A stretch of 64,000 bases of DNA from assembly GCA_963682055.1 (NCBI GenBank), contig OY821749.1, forward strand, positions 32,309,631 to 32,373,630, read 5' to 3'. Position numbers and translations under genes: made by a program. The notes below the pieces were generated by a model, which made no database searches, was not told the DNA's origin, and worked only from the letters and a program-made list of their open reading frames with translations. Of the stretch, positions 47,867-60,055 are shown one piece after another. The stretch comes from Primula veris. Its lineage: Eukaryota > Streptophyta > Magnoliopsida > Ericales > Primulaceae. Position 1 is the stretch's first letter, and every line of letters begins with the position of its first letter.

Positions 47867-49855
47867 TAAAGCTAGCAGAGAAGTATTTATCAAATTAACA
47901 CTTTTTACGTAATTTAAATCTTGAATAACAACCTAAGGAACGAGTGTGCTCATGATTAGAATGAAAACTGAACTAAGTACTTATATTAGAACCAAAGAAT
48001 TTATCGGAACATAGATTAAGCCTTAATTGCTTTTCGATGTAGCTAAGGGTTGGTTCTTTGGTTCATAATTTTTTACTCGTTTCGATTCAAGTGTTCACTA
48101 CGGCATTACTAGGAATCGGGATATTTATCTCAGTCAATCACAATTTTACTAACAATCAACGGAGTGGGTCTTTGGGTCACCCAAGCAAGCTGATCGACTT
48201 GGGTGACGGACCGAAGAATGGTTGGCTAGCCACCAATGTGGGTGAATTAGTCAAACTTTAAAACCGGTCCTCAACCGCAACATCAAATGGACACAACCGG
48301 TTCCCAGCTTTGTGGTTACAAACAAACGTGATAGTATATGTTGGTACCAAATATTGAATTTCATTTATCAATGTTGTTGTATACTATATATTAATAAAGA
48401 GGTTGATAAAGTGCAGTCATTTTGCCAGACACCGGATACGGGTCACTTTGCCGGACACCAGATATGGAATTGCTGAAATTATCAACAAATTGCAAGGGCT
48501 GCAATTATCCTTTGTTCATCGGATTTTTGGAGATAAGCTCAAGAAAAAACATTGAACTCGTCCATCTTGAATTTCAACAGATCTAAGGCAGTCCTTTTTC
48601 AATCGAACGACCAAGAATAAGGAATTCCAGAGCTGCAGTTTATTACTAATTGCTGCAACTCCACATCTCGCTTTTCATATTAGCAGACCTTGTTTGGTTG
48701 CATCATTTAATGACTGAAAGTCCTACCGAGCCCACAAATGATGCATTTGGCCCCATGAAACGCAACCACCCGACTACTTGTGATAGAACTGCCAATGATG
48801 TTTAAGTGCTTTTATTATACCAAGGGGAGGTGACATAAAGTGTGTCCAATCCTAACCGGATTGTGAATGCGAACTTTACTAATTAACCGGCTCATAGTTG
48901 AGTCCAGATTTCCCCCCGAGATTAATAGAGTCGCAGTAAAAAGAGGTTGAACATATACAAATGCTTCTATTCAGAAGAATTTCTTCTTTAGTTTTTAGCT
49001 TTATACTTTTACTTTTCGCCATATAATACGAATGCTCTCAAATGAGTGTACTCTCAAAGAGATTGAAATACGCCTGTAAATAAATCCCTGCGGTGAAATA
49101 GATATAAGGAGGCATTTAAAATGCTGTATCATATGATTTATAACAAACCTACTAAACTTACCAATACATAAGCAATAAAGTTCATACTGTAAAGATTATT
49201 GCAAAGATTATAAGTTCATACTGTAAAGATTATAGTGCGTGTCTGCACGATTAACTTTTAAATATAGAGTATATTACATAGTAGTACAAAACACAAAGTT
49301 AACACCAAATCCCATTTATTTAATAAAAGGAATCAGGATTTTTGGATACATCCAAATAGCTAAATTGTGAAAAGTTGTAGTCTTAACTTAATTAATAGTA
49401 AAAAATTATAGATTGATGTAGTACTAAACAAATGTTTATTCCATTATTGAGCTAATATTCGCCCAGTGGACCCATTCGAAGATTATCAGAAAGTACCACA
49501 CACTCACTCTTTGGTCTTTTCTTCGTATATTCATTTTGTACACTCACTTTTTGGTCTTTTATTTGTAGCTTCATTTCCATATTATTGCTCTGTCTTTTCC
49601 CATTACTTTTCCTTCTTCATTCTTTCCCCCATTATATTATATTGATTGACGATTTATTTCTGAAATTCAAAGCCCAGAATAACATAACAAAATATTAGCG
49701 AGTGTTTTATGTGTTTGGTCTGGATTCTTTTCAGTTCCTAACTTGTAAGTTCCAAGTCTTTCTTTCTTTCCCACTTTTTGATTTTGATTAAATCCGACGA
49801 ACTTTTTAACAAAATTGCTAGTTACTTTTTAACAAAATTGCTAGTTATGTTGTAA
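47867..49855. other. NLR3 upstream region; no gene recognised
   Basis: 47900-49200 has no similarity to other parts of the window that I could see. A frame at 48058-48261 has no known product. 49220-49780 is the shared NLR upstream block (compare 7000-7650 and 23.2-23.7 kb). 49790-49850 has a short duplication of CTTTTTAACAAAATTGCTAG. Confidence 0.45.
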
Positions 49856-50127
49856 TTACTAAATAATTACTATACATCGACTGAAAATGTCTTAGTTACT
49901 AAATAATTACTATACATCGACTGAAACTGTCTTAGTTACTAAATAATTACACCGACTGAAAATGTCTTAGTTTCTAAATAATTATTATACATCGACTGAA
50001 AATATATCAATTACAAATCAGTTGGTATGACTTAATAACAACGAATTTAGTTGTTATTTAAGTTACTATGAATGACTACTAAATCAGTTGCTAAATTTAG
50101 TTGCAATTTGGACGTTTTCTTGTAGCT
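49856..50127. mobile_element. CACTA-like transposon end with ~40-bp subterminal repeats
   Basis: Four tandem units of TTACTAAATAATTACTATAC-type sequence plus ATCGACTGAAAATGTCTTAG (49856-50010) are followed by inverted-looking motifs and then TTTTCTTGTAG at 50117-50127. This is the reverse of CTACAAGAAAA, the body of a CACTA terminal repeat, lacking the last two bases. No second terminus was found. Probably a fragment about 1 kb upstream of NLR3. Confidence 0.4.
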
Positions 50128-50899
50128 TGCCTTCACTCTTTTCTTATTTGTTGCTTGACAATTCATTTATGAAATTCAAAGCCCAGAATAACAAAATTAA
50201 GTTGGTCTAAAGCAAACAGAAAAGCAGTACTTGTTTGTGTTGGATTTTCCTAAGTTCATATCTTTCTTTCCCACTATATTCTTGTTGTTTATTTATTTAC
50301 TCCTCATAAATGTTTTGCTTCTGTAATTTGAATAGAAAAGAAGCAAAGATGCATTAAAACAGTTGCATACCCGGAGCTGATTTTCTGTATGCCTTTTGTT
50401 TTACTTGATAAACAATTTTTTTATTACATACTCCTGAGCTACTTTTTATGTTATGATCGCTAGGTCAAGGTGTAATTAATCTGAAAACCAAAGCTTTAGA
50501 GAACATTATATTCTTTTTTCGGTTTTAATGTTTAGTGTCGCTCGGGATATACTAGAGCTGCAACATGCATTGTTACTTGAATTATTTTAGTAAGATCGTG
50601 TGGAAATTCTGTGTAAAAAAACAATCGTAGTTAAGAATAATATAGTCTAAAAACCGACAACATTAACCGATATCCAAAGTCCGGTCTGAATTTTATATTG
50701 GGTATACCCGGTCCGAGTTGTAAGGTTTTGGATTGGATTATTGACTATGGATTTAAATTTCATGTCCAAAAACAAATCAAAAATTCCGAAACTTGAAAAA
50801 GTCACATAACTACCCGAATTTATAATAACGATGTAGATATCATGCTCTCTACATATATATTAAATAGCATAAAAAATGATTAAAAAGATAAACAACAAA
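50128..50899. other. NLR3 upstream DNA; nothing recognised
   Basis: 50160-50340 resembles sequence upstream of NLR1 at about 9480-9600 (AAAGCAGTACTTGTTTGTGT). The rest is unplaced AT-rich DNA. Confidence 0.4.
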
Positions 50900-51055
50900 T
50901 GTTTTTTCCCATTATATTATTAGTACAAACATTTTGTTGTTAGCCTATTCTTGTTAGTTTTCTGGTTAGATCTAATAAACATTTTATGATTTTTATTTTT
51001 CAATTTGAATATGTAAAGGCAGGAAAAGGATCTAAAGAGAAAGGAGGCTTTTAGA
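50900..51055 (+). promoter_or_regulatory. NLR3 promoter / 5' UTR block, internally deleted
   Basis: It matches the last ~130 bases of the NLR1 leader, but about 65 bases between CCCATTATATT and AGTACAAACATTTTG are missing, including the TTTGACG motif. This may alter expression relative to NLR1 and NLR2. Confidence 0.45.
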
Positions 51056-54000
51056 ATGGCAGAAATCGCTATTGCTATTTCGGGGAAAGTTAGTGAACTC
51101 TTGATTGCTCCAATAGGACGACAGTTCGGTTACTTATTTAAATTTACTGGAAATGTTGAGACTCTTGAAAATGAACAAAAGAAGCTGCGAGATTTGAAAA
51201 ACGGTGTTAAAGACGCAGTGAAAGCTGCTGAAAATAATGTGGAAAATATTTTGAAGCCTGTTGAAACCTGGTTAAAACGTGTGGATTCGGTTGACGACAA
51301 GGCACGGAGCATTGTTGAAGAGAAGGCTCGATTTCCGAAAGGGTGTTTCAACAATTGGTGCTTAAATTTGAAGTCACGTTATGTTCTAAGCCGAAGGGCA
51401 AATAAGAGAACTAGAGACATCATTAAGCTGCAACAAGAAGGAAAATTTCCAAAAGTATCATCACCAGCACCTCCCACTCCATACGTGGGTCCTACATCAT
51501 CCACATCTTTTGAATCTCGAGAGTTGATTATCAGAAAGATTATTGAGAAATTGAGGGATAAAAATATTAACATAATTGGATTATGTGGGATGGGAGGGAT
51601 AGGTAAGACAACAATGGTGAATGATGTTTTCAAAAGGGTGAAGGAAGAAAATATGTTTGATGACTACGCCATGACAGTTGTGAGCCAAAGGGCAGAAATG
51701 ATAAATGTAGAGAGAGATATTGCAAAAATGTTGGGTCTAAAATTTGAGGAAAATAATCCTCAAATTTTAAGAGCTAGTCGTTTAAATCAAAGACTAGACG
51801 GCAAGAAAGTTTTGATTATAGTGGATGACGTTTGGAAGCAGTTTGATCTTCAATCCCTAGGTATTACTTTGCAAGATGGTCAAAGTAAGTGCAAAATTGT
51901 TTTCACCTCAAGAGATAAAGACCTATGGATGGATTTCGGGAGTAGAAGACACGGGTTGTTGCTTGATCCCTTAACACACAGTGAATCGTGGAAGCTTTTC
52001 ACTGAGAAGATAAGAAATTTCCTGGATGACAATTCCGAGTTTGTACCGATAGCAGAAGACGTTGTGAAGGAATGTGCAGGTCTTCCCCTGGCCTTGGTAA
52101 CTTTAGGAAGTGCACTTCTTGGAAAAAGCAAACCTGTTTGGAACGATACTTTATTAAAACTAAGAACAATATCAAAAACGGAAGACAAAGTACACGAGTC
52201 CATAAGGCTGAGTTATGATTACTTAGACGACAAGGAAGCCAAGTCGTTGTTTCTTCTTTGCAGCCTGTTCAATGAAGATTATCTTATCGATGTCAAAAGC
52301 TTGGTCCATATGGGATGGGGATTACGGTTGTTCAAAGGAATCAACAGAGTTGAAGCAGCAAGAGACAGAGTTTTTGCATTAGCTGAACACCTACAATCTC
52401 GTTGTTTATTATCGATAAAGTCAACTGGTTACAGAGCACGAATCAAAGTTCACGATGTCGTTCGTGATGTATCAAAATCCATTGCTTACACTGAGAAAGG
52501 TTCATTAGTAATAGAGAATGGTGTTACTTTGGAGACATCAGTAGAGGAGAGCTTTGTCGAGCATTGCACTTGGATCTCAGTTATATCACAGGAAAATGAG
52601 GAGCTTCTGCCAATATTACAATTCCCCAGACTGAAGCTTTTACTATGCAACAACACAAGCGTACAGATCCCTGACAGTTACTTTGAGGGGATGGTCAAAC
52701 TTCAAGTTGTTGATATAAGTGGTTATAGAGTTCTAAAACTCCCCTCATCACTCCAATATCTTACAAGCTTGCATACATTGTGTCTCAGAAATTTTAAGTT
52801 GGAGAGCTACTCAACAATTAAGTATTTACAGAATTTGGAGATCCTCTACATTGAAGATGTATTTATTGAGGAATTGCCCAACGAAATTGGTCAATTGTCT
52901 AAATTAAGGCTGTTGGATATGTCAGGTTGTAGAAGATTGAAAAAAGCCCCACCTGGAATCATCTCAGGTCTAAGCAGTCTGGAGGAATTGTACCTGGGAA
53001 AACTTAATATTGATTGGGGAGAAGATGAAACAGAAGAAGGCAGAATTGCAGTCCGTAGAGAATTTGAGTCTTTGTCCAATCTGCGTATTTTTCATATTGT
53101 GATACCGGATCCTGGATTTTTACCGAGAACTCCAGTGTTTAGGGACCTGAAGAAGTACAAAATCCATATAGGACATTACCTAGACATCAAAGATTATACT
53201 TATTACTCTCAAAACTTTGAAAGGATATTATCAATCAATGACGTAGATTTGGATAAAGACTTCAATTTTCTTGTATACAACGCGGAGGTGTTACTGCTAA
53301 CGGGAATGACAACGAAACATTTGGTGTATGAGCTAGTACAGGGGGCATCTCAAATTATCAGATGTTTGGAAATTCGGGACACAGAAACTCCAGAATATCT
53401 AGCCGATGCGACAGATTCTACAAAAACACCGTGTTTAGTTTCTAAGATGGAGTCGTTAACACTCGATAGTCTAAACAATTTGCAGCGGATAACAAACGGA
53501 GCACTCGTGGCTGAAAATATTGCAAAGTTAAAAAAACTTGTCGTGCTCAAATGCAGACGGCTGAGGAATATCTTTTTGCTGTCAAATGCGTTAGATATTC
53601 TGCATCTTGAAAAACTTCATGTTTCTGACTGTGAAAACATGGAAGAGGTATTTTTTTGGGAGGGAAGAGAAAAAGACTCAACCAGCAAGTTACAGTTCCC
53701 TAAATTAGTTGATTTGAAGATCGGTGGTGAATCTCTCGCATGCTTCTGCAAAGGGGCAAAAGAAATCGAATTTGATCAGCTAGAAAGATTGTCTCTCACG
53801 GATATCGAGTCCATAATCTCAATTTCAGATGAAAATTGCGCTAATCCCTATTTTTTTCCTAAGGTACACCTCCTTAATTATTATTTCTCCCTTGCGAATT
53901 CCACCAAAGCTGTTTTGTTGTTGTTGTCTTTTGTTATGCATAAAACCTAACCATCAACTTTTTTATAGTAGCAGTATCTGTTAGTAATTTTGAATTTTGA

Positions 54001-54335
54001 ATTTTGAAATGAAGCTTCATGCGGCATGCTTTATGAAATAAATTGATGGAAACGTCCACGGGCGGAGTTGTTCCGTTGCAACACCTCAACCAAATAGGGG
54101 TTCGATGCCCACTTACGCAAGGAATCATCAAAAAATGAAAATAAAATAGCCTTAACCTTCTCTCTATATATTATTGAATGGATGAGTATAGTCTAGTCTT
54201 TAACAAAACATGACGTACTTAAAATTGTCATGGTCCATGAAAAGAAATAAAAGAAAAGCCAATTCGGCCATAACGTGGACATGTCCATCGTAAACAAATA
54301 GTTACATATACATAAAAAAAAAAAAAAAATACACA

Positions 54336-54377
<42 letters not shown>

Positions 54378-56347
54378 ATTTTTTTTGAATAAAAAATACA
54401 TATTTTTAAAAAAATTAACTTAATTTTGTATTTTATGTATACGTATGAGCATGTATATGTAACTATTTATTAATGAGTATGTTAAAAATATAAATTTATA
54501 AACTTTTTTTTTTATTTCTAAATATCGTATGTAAATTTATTGGTAACTTTATTAGTGATATTTTGTCCCATAGGTTGTCTTTCCCAAACTGAAGAAGATG
54601 AAACTTTCTAAACTGAAGAAGATAAAGGAGATATGGTGTGGGCAAATTCAGTCTGGATCTTTCTATAATTTGTCTAAATTGTCTATCAAGGAATGTGACA
54701 GTCTGGAGTACGTGTTCAACCCTGACATGGCCAGATACCTTGTGCATCTCCGACATCTCTCTATAGAAAACTGCCCTAATTTAAAGGAGATAGTAAATGG
54801 CCCACTCATGATCGGGAGTTTGTTGAAGCTAAATTACATTGGTGTATACAGCTGTAACCAATTGAGTAATATCTTTCGGCTGTCAACTGCAATGAACACT
54901 GTGAATCTTACAGATTTATATATATATAATTGTGGAAGCATGAAAGAAGTAATAAGTTGGGAGGGTAGACCACAAGATTCAACTAACAAACTACTCTTCC
55001 CTAATTTATATAATTTGAATATCACAAATGCATCATCTCTCGTATGCTTTTGCATAGGGGCTATGCAAATTGAATTTCAACAGTTAGCCCATTTATACCT
55101 CCATGATATACCGGCAATCGAGTGCTTAGTCTCCATTTCAAATGAAAATTCTTTGAAATCCATCTTTCCTCACAAGGTATACAGTAAAATATATATATTT
55201 ATGTATTATATATATATATATTTATATATTTGAGAAAAGATATACATGTATCACCAAAAAAAATCAATTCAAACATCTAAATCTAAGAAATTATTTTCGA
55301 CGGTTGAGATTAAGTTTTTTTTTGTGTGGATATATTATCTCTCTCTAAACTTTATAAGAAAAACAGTAATCATAGACATCATCATCTGCAGAGTACCCAA
55401 TATGTGACAATGTTTGATTTATTAAAACATTTGGGTTTAAATTATCATTCGTTTTCACATCTTATTTTTAAAATCAATTAGGTTATATCCCTTTCTCATT
55501 TTCCAGTTTAATTGCTCTTTTAAAAACAGTTCTCAACACTAGATGATTGTAAAATAGAATATTAATTGCTATATATGAAAAGAGTAAATAAGATGTTATC
55601 GTTCTATAATTAGTGCTATTGAATTGGTTTTATATGACAAGTCCTTATTTCAGACGGCAGTTGGAGAAAGGTGAAAACCTATAATGAAATATTGTATGTT
55701 TTGGCTCTTTCTTACTAAGTTTGGTCTACAGGTCTTATTTCCCAAACTGACGAGGATGAGTCTTTATAAATTGAAGAACATGAAGGATATATGGTGTGGT
55801 CAACTTAATCTGTCCACATTGTGTATCTGGGAATGTCACAGTCTGGAGTACGTGTTCAGCTCTTGCACGGCCAGATATCTTGTGCATCTTCGTAAACTTG
55901 ACATATTTTCATGCAAGGATCTAAAAGAGGTCGTTTCGGCTACAAAGGAAATAGATGGAATTGAGGAATACACATGGAGCATTTTCCCTAAATTAGAGAA
56001 AGTTAAACTCTATAAACTGCTATCACTCGAAAGATTTTACCACGTAGCTAATGAGATTGAATTCCCTAAGCTAGTTTATGTCGGCGTACTAGCCTGCCCT
56101 GCATTTAAATCCTTTTCTCCTGGATTTGTGCACACTCCAATTCTGAATCATGTGAATCTGGATTTTGATATTTATGGGAGTAAAAAAGATGAAGTAACGA
56201 TGTGGAAGGGTAATCTTAATAGCACCATTCAACATCTACATGAAGACGTAAGCTATTTTATACGTTGTTGTTCATTGCATAGCTGAATAGAATTGTCGAT
56301 ATTTACTCTGATTTAAATTCCTTTCACAGCAGCAGCAAGGACGATGA
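51056..56347 (+). CDS. NLR3: CC-NB-ARC-LRR disease resistance protein (~1314 aa, 4 exons, truncated tail)
   Basis: Exons are 51056-53863, 54574-55176, 55732-56247 and 56330-56347, phase 0 throughout. The architecture is that of NLR1: coiled coil (KPVETWLKRVDSVDDKA), NB-ARC with GMGGIGKTTM, LIIVDDVW, CKIVFTSR, GLPLALVTLG, LFLLCSLFNED and VHDVV, then irregular LRRs, one 201-residue LRR exon and a last LRR exon shortened by loss of residues after WCGQL. The terminal exon reads only QQQGR before TGA at 56345-56347, where the sister genes have CGA. The acidic tail is therefore lost, although its sequence persists in the 3' UTR with a small in-frame duplication. The LRR differs from NLR1 at many surface positions. 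It is otherwise intact and likely a working receptor. Its flanks mark it as the duplication partner of NLR1. Confidence 0.88.
54290..54520. mobile_element. Small relic of the foldback MULE in NLR3 intron 1
   Basis: Only the inner parts of both arms remain (AAACAAATAGTTACATATAC on the left, GAGCATGTATATGTAACTAT on the right), around an (AT)n core. The outer ends and target duplications have been deleted. Confidence 0.6.
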
Positions 56348-56847
56348 CAAAACAAACGAGAAGATGAAGAAGAAAGTGGCGATGAAGAAGAAAGTGTCGA
56401 TGAAAAGGATATCAAAGAAGATAGTTGAGTGATTATGCTTATGGACACTTAAAAGAGTTGAGAGTTAAATATGAGGAGCATCAGACGAAGGACATTACTC
56501 ATGACACTGTACCGTTTTTGTTTTATATTTACTATTATTTTTAATTGAGGTATTATTGTTCAACTTTAATGAGGATGGTAAGCTTAAAAGCTATAAACAA
56601 ACAAGTACCTTATGATTTAAATTATGGGAAATAATCAGAACAGCAAAGTTAAATAGTCCCTTAATAAAGTATAAGTAACGGGATCAGTTGAAAAATTTCA
56701 TCGAACACTTATTAGCGATATATCAAACATACCGAACTCACAAGTCTAGCCAGATGGTCAATCCACTTTGCTGTATTGATTATGATTTATGTCTTATTCG
56801 ACTAAAAATGGCAAAAGTAAACTTGAACTAAAAATAAAGAACGTAAG

Positions 56848-57063
56848 ATGCACCTCAAAACGATGTACATGAATCATGTGGATTGTTGTCTAGAGAAATT
56901 TAACAGATGTCCAAACTCCAAAGTATGTATCTTCGGAGCACGTATATATGAGGAAAAATCTCATTTCACAGTAATATTTCACACAAAACGTATATGTGAT
57001 TCAACCTTAAGCTCTGATTTTACGTGCATACTTGTATTTCATGTGGTTAGTACGTCGATTTGA
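56848..57063 (+). other. Short conserved open frame of unknown nature (71 codons), copy behind NLR3
   Basis: Same frame as 19236-19451 with a few replacements (MHLKTMYMNHVDCCLEKF). Cysteine-containing, with no recognised domain. Coding status unproven. Confidence 0.2.
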
Positions 57064-57293
57064 GATTTTATCATGCGTCATACGAAATTAATAGACCCCA
57101 TAAGTTGATGAATTAGGGATATGATGAGAACAAAAACGATGAAAACAAATTTAAAGCCCTTTTGCAATGCAAGTCTAACGTACATATCATAGAGTAACTC
57201 AATTCATACCTTCAGTTTCCATTAGAAAAAAATTAGCAATGAACAAACCTATATCTAATTAAACTCTATGATTTAAAACAAAGAATAAAGGAT

Positions 57294-57479
57294 TTGAAAA
57301 CAAGAGAAGAACTTCAATTACCTAAGGCCACCCCATCAGCACCAAGTAAGACAACAAAAAGCATGAATGTATGTGACGAAAATAAGTGTTTACAGTATTA
57401 TAATCTCAGCGAGGAAGCACCTAAATCTGTCCCTAGCGGCATAAAAATGTATCGGGAACATCTGGACCGGCCATGTTGA
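57294..57479 (+). other. Unknown open frame, best-preserved copy (61 codons)
   Basis: Reads MKTREELQLPKATPSAPSKT, later KCLQYYNLSEEAP and YREHLDRPC-stop. Two damaged copies lie behind NLR1 (19627-20287). In those the frame can be followed further upstream to MNEPISKLYDL. I do not recognise the family; it may be the last exon of a lost gene or of a transposon gene. Confidence 0.25.
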
Positions 57480-58007
57480 CACATCTTGTTGTCATTTTTT
57501 TTATGTGCTTTAATATAATAAATTGAAAAAAACCAAAAAAAAACCCATCCTTATTCAAGATATTTGATCTCACACGCCTTAAAATCACCTCAAACTTGAA
57601 GAAAACAATTTTCTAGTGAAGTCCTCAAAAAGCTTGGTAATTCAATGGTTCTAAAGAGTAGTCTCATTTCACAAATGAGCCTAATTTCCTATTTGAGCTT
57701 TGATTGTGTTATTGAACAAATGATGGGCAGTGAGTCTTTTGATTTTATTTTTTATTCTGTCTTTTTAATTCTTGATTGCCTTGCATGGTGTTTTGTTTCA
57801 TACATGTGTGTATTAGCTTTTTACGTATGAGAATGATCGTCTCGTTCAGTCAGTACCATTTACTTTCGTTAAGTGCTTCCGTTTATGTATATCTATCAGT
57901 AATACATTTTATAAAGAGTAATTAAAAATAAACTCCTAGTATGATTCATATTCATGCTATTGTGTATATGTCTCTTTTTTTTTTAACAAACCTCAATAAT
58001 CTGACAG

Positions 58008-59049
58008 ATTTTGTAATATTTCTCGGGGATGTATTGACTGCAAACAACATACCGATAGCAAATGCAAGTTTGTATTGGGATTTAGCCACCTCAGCAACGA
58101 GATCTAGGGGCATACCATGGGCTAGTGTTTTTGGAAACCATGACGATGCATTATTTGTATGGCCAATTGAGTGGTTTTCTAAATCTGGGATTCCACAACT
58201 TCATTGTCCGTCGGCCAATATGTCTTTCTCAGGTGAATTCAAAATTACAGTTTTGATATATTTCTTGGTACATAATATAAAGTCAACATAAAAAACGGTT
58301 GCATCAATACTGTATTTAACACATAACGAAGTGGTGCATCCGTGTCTGCATGTGTGTGTTGTGAGTGCAATGCACACACACACACACACGTGTATTTGTG
58401 TGCGTGTCTATGCATGTGCGTACACGTATGTATACACATCACTCACCCATACATTCGCACTTACACTGTTACACACACACATCCGCTTACACAAAACTAC
58501 CCATTGCTTTTCTCTCTAGTGTTGGTTGGTCCGTTCTCTGAGAATTGCTATTTTTTTTCAAAATTTGATCGGTAGCTGTTGTAGTTACTGTATATTAGCC
58601 CGTTCAAAATCAATTATACAGAATACATACCAAGTTCTAACCTTTTTAAGAAACTCGTCCTTCTTTAGGTTGATTAATTGCTTTTTATTATGTGTTCTAG
58701 AACAAATCATGTTTTTGAATGTAGGTGTTTGATATTTTCTTTGTTTTGTGTTGGTTTTTGATTAAATTTTAGATGAGCAAGATTGCAGCTTTCAAGGGAC
58801 ATCCCGTCTGGATTTGATGAAAAGTGAGATAGCAAAGAACGTGTTATCATACTCAAAAATTGGCCCCAAAGAGCTTTGGCCTAGCGTATCTAACTATGTT
58901 CTTCAAATTTCTTCACCAAACGATCCTCATTTACCAGTGGCTTTCATGTATTTTTTGGATTCTGGTGGTGGGTCCTACCCAGAAGTTATATCAAATTCCC
59001 AAGCAGATTGGTTTAAGCATATTTCTCAAGAGCTCAACCCTAATTCCAG
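58008..59049 (+). pseudogene. Purple acid phosphatase fragment (inactive PAP16-type), two exons
   Basis: Exons 58008-58232 and 58774-59049 join in phase (Asp split G|AT). The first reads FLGDVLTANNIPIANASLYW and then GIPWASVFGNHDDA, with metallophosphatase motifs GDV and GNHDD. The second reads [24 protein letters not shown] and [18 protein letters not shown]. These are characteristic of plant PAP16-like (PAP14/16/28 group) phosphoesterases. The upstream exon with the first metal-binding Asp and the downstream exons with the C-terminal His motifs are absent, although splice sites and frames are clean. The intron holds a CA/GT-rich microsatellite (58335-58490). It is a gene fragment, not a full gene. 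Confidence 0.75.
58335..58490. repeat. GT/CA-rich microsatellite in the PAP16-type intron
   Basis: Alternating TGTGTG and CACACA runs, partly palindromic. It explains the overlapping open frames on both strands here. Confidence 0.85.
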
Positions 59050-59360
59050 GTAATTAACTAAAAGAACGATAACTGTCCTTTTGCCTAATGTGTCATTTAA
59101 CTGTTATCTCACAAGAGTTATGTCTGGTTATATCCCGTCTTTGGTTGCAGCTTTTAAGCTGATATTTTTTGTCCTTTAAAGCTGGACTGTATTTGGTTGA
59201 TCAGCTAAAAGCTGGGTTTTCCGTTTTTTTGCCTGGAAAAGGTAGAAGCTTTAAGACGGATGAACCTGTTTTTTTTCTTGTCGAACTCAAAAAATCCAGC
59301 TTATTTGGTTAAAATTTGTAGCCAACCAATCCTAAGAACCCTTTATTACTCTTTTGGCAG

Positions 59361-59736
59361 AAAAAGTTGGAAACTGAGTTTTCTAAGCTTCTAAGTGTTG
59401 CAGAGAAGACAGTTGGCTTATATTATTCATACGAAGTAAATGTAACGTTCAGGTGATTCCTTTTTCCATCACTCCTTTCTGACTCAAAAGATTGAGTCTT
59501 TTCTTGCCTTTTGCATGATTATTTTCTTTAGCGGGCTTACCCGTAAAATAGCATTCTTAAAAAAGAACACATCCAAATTTTTGAAGATATCTATTCTATA
59601 ACAGACTAAGGATCTGTTAGCTCTTCAATTTAGTTATTAACATTTAAACTCTTTTACATACTCTACTGTGGCTTGCAGTTCACAACGATTGCATGATTTA
59701 GGTGAAGAATCAAAGCTTTTGCCTCTTTGGAGACAA
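59361..59736 (+). pseudogene. SAC-domain phosphoinositide phosphatase fragment (SAC8-type), two exons
   Basis: Exons 59361-59452 and 59679-59736 (92 + 58 bases, together 50 codons) splice to KLLSVAEKTVGLYYSYE followed by QRLHDLGEESKLLPLWRQ. This is the N-terminal part of the SAC domain just before the conserved DPRF segment, and it is closest to plant SAC8 (Sac1-like, ER/membrane phosphoinositide phosphatase). The catalytic CX5R(T/S) region and all later exons are missing, and no earlier exon was found. The donor at 59737 leads into CCGAA-rich repeat. Same strand as the PAP16 fragment. Confidence 0.7.
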
Positions 59737-59799
59737 GTAAGGCTTACTTCCATGTTTCATACCAAACTTTTCTTTATGAATTTATTGATCGATTTGGTA

Positions 59800-60055
59800 A
59801 AATCCGGACCGATACCGGACCGAAAAAACCCGATACCGGACCGAAAAAACCAGTCCGGTTCGGACAAGTAAGGTTTATGAATTTATTGATCGAAAAAACC
59901 CGATACCGGACCGAAAAAACCAGTCCGGTTCGGTCCAAAAAATAAAAAGACCGAAACCGAAAAAAACCGAACCGAAAGATCTGTTCGGTTTCGATTTCCA
60001 TTTCGATTTTGTCAAAAACCGAACTGGACCGAACCGAGCCCCCGTTATACCATGT
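59800..60055. repeat. CCGGACCGAAAA-rich repeat with internal duplication
   Basis: Similar in kind to 20497-20800. A segment with ATGAATTTATTGATCGA and the following CCGATACCGGACCG units is present twice (59777-59860 and 59875-59935). The right end, CGGTTTCGATTTCC...GAACCGAGCCC, resembles a hAT-like terminus. No target duplication was recognised. Confidence 0.5.

Larger units (their letters stand above)
56348..57640. other. 3' flank of NLR3
   Basis: Colinear with 18815-19820 behind NLR1, without the inverted rearrangement. Contains the two unknown open frames at 56848-57063 and 57294-57479. Homology to the NLR1 flank ends at about 57610. Confidence 0.6.

Noticed and set aside
48058..48261. 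67-codon frame upstream of NLR3 that looks partly membrane-like
   Set aside because: No recognisable family, no second copy, and surrounding sequence does not suggest a gene.
58201..58575. Cysteine- and histidine-rich frames at 58.2-58.6 kb
   Set aside because: They arise from the GT/CA microsatellite in the PAP16-type intron.
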